In this document: positions 62,901 to 64,000 of the stretch, piece by piece
How the letters are laid out: each line of letters starts with the position of its first letter
Numbering within the stretch: position 1 is the stretch's first letter
From: Nitzschia sp. DOCU1
Taxonomy: Eukaryota; Bacillariophyta; Bacillariophyceae; Bacillariales; Bacillariaceae
Direction of reading: 5' to 3'
Assembly (NCBI GenBank): GCA_951394045.1
Contig: OX595987.1
Location: 3,844,001-3,908,000 of the forward strand
Length of the DNA: 64,000 nt
Program-made: the position numbers and the translations under genes
Notes under the pieces: model-generated
Told to the model about the DNA's origin: nothing
The model's database searches: none
What the model saw: the letters and a program-made list of their open reading frames with translations, nothing else

Positions 62901-64000
62901 TCGTCTTGCCTCTTGGTAAAGGAGACGCATGCCCCGCCGTTGTTGGTACTTTCTGTAGCAGGCATACCCCCGCCACAATCGTTGCAAAGCGACGCACGCC
63001 ACCACCCGATGATGCTTTCTCTTTCGAACCAGGCACCCTCGACAAGCGGCCTGTATCATCAGGACAGAGGCAACGACATAGGCACAGACTTCGCGGACTC
63101 GAGCGGCTCGTACGTGGGACTGAATCAAAATTGCCGCCCGACGCTTGGATTGATATCGCATAAAAGCTGCATGTCCCCTTATCGCTGCTTGAAGCTGAAC
63201 ACATGCTTGCCTTTGCCTGTCATACCTGGTTGACAGCAATGCGCTCTTCCACCATGCCTGTATCCGCATCGCAGACACGACATTCTCCTTATCCTGAGAA
63301 TTCAATCGTTGCAGCATCTTTCGAGCCAAAATGGACCTCACCAAGCGCTGCAATTCTATCACTCCTTCTAATTTCTTCGAATGAAATTTGCGCTCTCGGT
63401 GCCCTCGGTAGCAAGCTTGAATCATGGACGCCGAAGATCGTGATTCTTGATAAGACGCGCGCACAGTGGCAGATCGCCACGTTGATTGAAGTCGAACAGC
63501 AGCAAGTCGTTTCTTATTGTAACGCAGCCTTACAATAGTGCCTCGAAGACTTGCTTGAATAAGCCTAGTAGCCTCCAAGATCAGTAGGACTCGGCCGCGG
63601 ACCAAACATCCTCTGAAGGCTCGTTGCAAGAGCAATACCGTATCCCGCTGCAGTTGCAGATTTCGATGGACCCTCCATATCGCTTGAATAGCGGTCGCCG
63701 CCGATCGCTGCTGATGAAATCGCTTGCGAACCAAAAATCCACGGCAGTAACGCTGCACATTCTTGGCCGTCTGAACTTCCGTTGACACGTGTTTTTTAGT
63801 TTGAAGGGTTCTGGAGGCAAGCCACATTCTAACCGCGGACTGGATTAATATAGAAGCGACACGAGTCGTTTCATACCGTGTGAGCACGCTGCTCGTCCTC
63901 CAGCGGGCTTGAATCCGCACAGATGCCTGCCATTGGCGATCAAGCTCCTGGTCTAGCCTGATTTTTCGTATACATTGCTTGGCAAGTGCAGCTCGCAGAA
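59988..64000 (-). CDS. Giant IQ-motif protein (5' part outside window)
   Basis: The frame is open from the right edge to TAA at 59988, at least 1337 codons without introns. Its start codon lies beyond the window; a GTG at 63920 is not a start. From the edge to about codon 1080 it is an almost unbroken series of about 40 IQ-like motifs (for example VLLQSQWRGALQRGRY, TIQRICRGTLGRMQL, VIQAAVRRMLVRVRL), spaced mostly 20-30 residues. IQ motifs bind calmodulin or related light chains. Such long arrays occur in ASPM/abnormal-spindle proteins and some myosins, but the head domain is not visible here, so neither is claimed. The C-terminal 230 residues are Ser/Pro-rich and end in TTEEWNWADEW, a Trp/acidic tip that could be a docking motif. 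Confidence 0.85.
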   Translation of the reverse strand, partial: LRAALAKQCIRKIRLDQELDRQWQASVRIQARWRTSSVLTRYETTRVASILIQSAVRMWLASRTLQTKKHVSTEVQTAKNVQRYCRGFLVRKRFHQQRSAATAIQAIWRVHRNLQLQRDTVLLLQRAFRGCLVRGRVLLILEATRLIQASLRGTIVRLRYNKKRLAAVRLQSTWRSATVRASYQESRSSASMIQACYRGHRERKFHSKKLEGVIELQRLVRSILARKMLQRLNSQDKENVVSAMRIQAWWKSALLSTRYDRQRQACVQLQAAIRGHAAFMRYQSKRRAAILIQSHVRAARVREVCAYVVASVLMIQAACRGCLVRKRKHHRVVACVALQRLWRGYACYRKYQQRRGMRLLYQEARRTKAARRIQRAYRNTHSASRFSAAVHIQRYLRGMEARQVKSRTAASVIKLQTVLRGQKARRVYHRKVCTIIAIQTAWRASLARDYLIQARAAAIMIQALVRGKVVRHQRFIFHAAASAVQKTWRGHHGRKRFECQRGRKILYQMARQVKHARKIQRLVRAWLVRRRVNAVLLQSQWRGALQRGRYKKLQRATILLQSLQRFCLAKKKIAQLNQRRNCLVRLQSQWRCSLQRKRHARARRSIVQLQSLVRCSIARNQYKQLRRNCEDQKRYIRFLHSAIAIQSIVRMWAQRCVFKRTLKCILLIQAEWRRAIAAGNFARARISSVMIQAAMRGYLARARLRSSQLEKEAARRASVKIQATWRGCFYRTGYLQFRAAVVFVQCWTRMVLVKRNYWFLREPKEVRFALEVAARKIQWAFLLWKMRLAVLEMQSSAVILQRCMRGQLVRSAARFALTHMNSSMRSAPVSPVARVSSPTNEHTLSTMTAWNRAVGHAKLCSAVVIQAAVRRMLVRVRLQSDLGVSFDSNILERSMAASELQAAVGIQRVVRRWMVRRERGVKMLQRVARQALARKAYENLLRQQREDRRANAARAIQGIFRGFFVRARIRAEKGAATTIQRVVWASFAKGQYMVLLEIRSKVEAAKTIQRICRGTLGRMQLKRQEAAASRIKFYWLLYHRRQMARVERNSALAAITIQRFCRGWLPWREFQTFKTSARKIQCVVRHYFAFGLHHTADVDDLLHSHLARVESVASEAIACYEEGRSFDIEGPCLSRFARMVRAAATETLDSCGNDSLPRYLHDVQALAEEVQRLSAARNSPRRTPISPRSEVKNTSKKASTPIRSNKTILTVDRVPDVPVDKPNLQLAQGLLLVPTATSTSSVTALAQEARNLLLQGRERLRRGRLEMPTLPIPAAKTAQPTASSDNTGSPVARVRPEKKAQSPPPGESFFEGESKDIPSPIKKLDTTEEWNWADEW

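Overview
The window is nuclear DNA from a protist alga, almost certainly a diatom (probably a raphid pennate; the species cannot be told from sequence alone). The evidence is: short GT-AG introns (about 65-153 nt), dense genes on both strands, two proteins that fuse a CRAL-TRIO region to the DUF6824-type 'DVL-G-GKP...GN-R' domain common in diatoms, a KYGYGDAAP-repeat protein of diatom type, a transmembrane nucleotide cyclase-phosphodiesterase fusion, and a bacterial-type HU protein behind a signal-plus-transit presequence. No rRNA, tRNA or CRISPR was recognised.

Layout. 1-4.7 kb: edge-truncated saccharopine-dehydrogenase-like oxidoreductase, a DUF445 membrane protein and a secreted, probably GPI-anchored protein whose signal peptide is split by an intron. 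5.6-15.1 kb: four minus-strand paralogues of a type II membrane, fucosyltransferase-like family, with one unknown plus-strand gene among them. 15.9-22.8 kb: a HINT-type HIT protein, a perfect 110-bp inverted repeat, the six-exon cyclase-PDE gene and, divergent from it, the HU gene. 24-31 kb: an unnamed diatom TPR-like protein, an F-box-like protein, a membrane protein and CRAL-TRIO/DUF6824 copy A. 31.4-35 kb: an apparently intact DDE transposon with terminal inverted repeats. 35.4-45.3 kb: VPS51, a membrane protein, a two-HMG-box protein, a Harbinger-like non-autonomous element and a KYGYGDAAP protein. 45.4-50 kb: a tandem duplication, CRAL-TRIO/DUF6824 copy B, an inverted duplication and a disordered protein. 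50.4-64 kb: Beclin 1/ATG6, a small gene carrying an in-frame stop, a two-TM protein, a five-PH-domain protein, a 2-oxoglutarate oxygenase, a second F-box-like paralogue and a giant IQ-motif protein running off the right edge.

Several genes share a membrane-traffic or phosphoinositide theme (VPS51, Beclin 1, two CRAL-TRIO proteins, the PH-repeat protein), but nothing indicates co-regulation. Gene models with introns were built by reading splice signals and checking phase by hand. Several long open frames begin at TTG or GTG; for these the first in-frame ATG was used.
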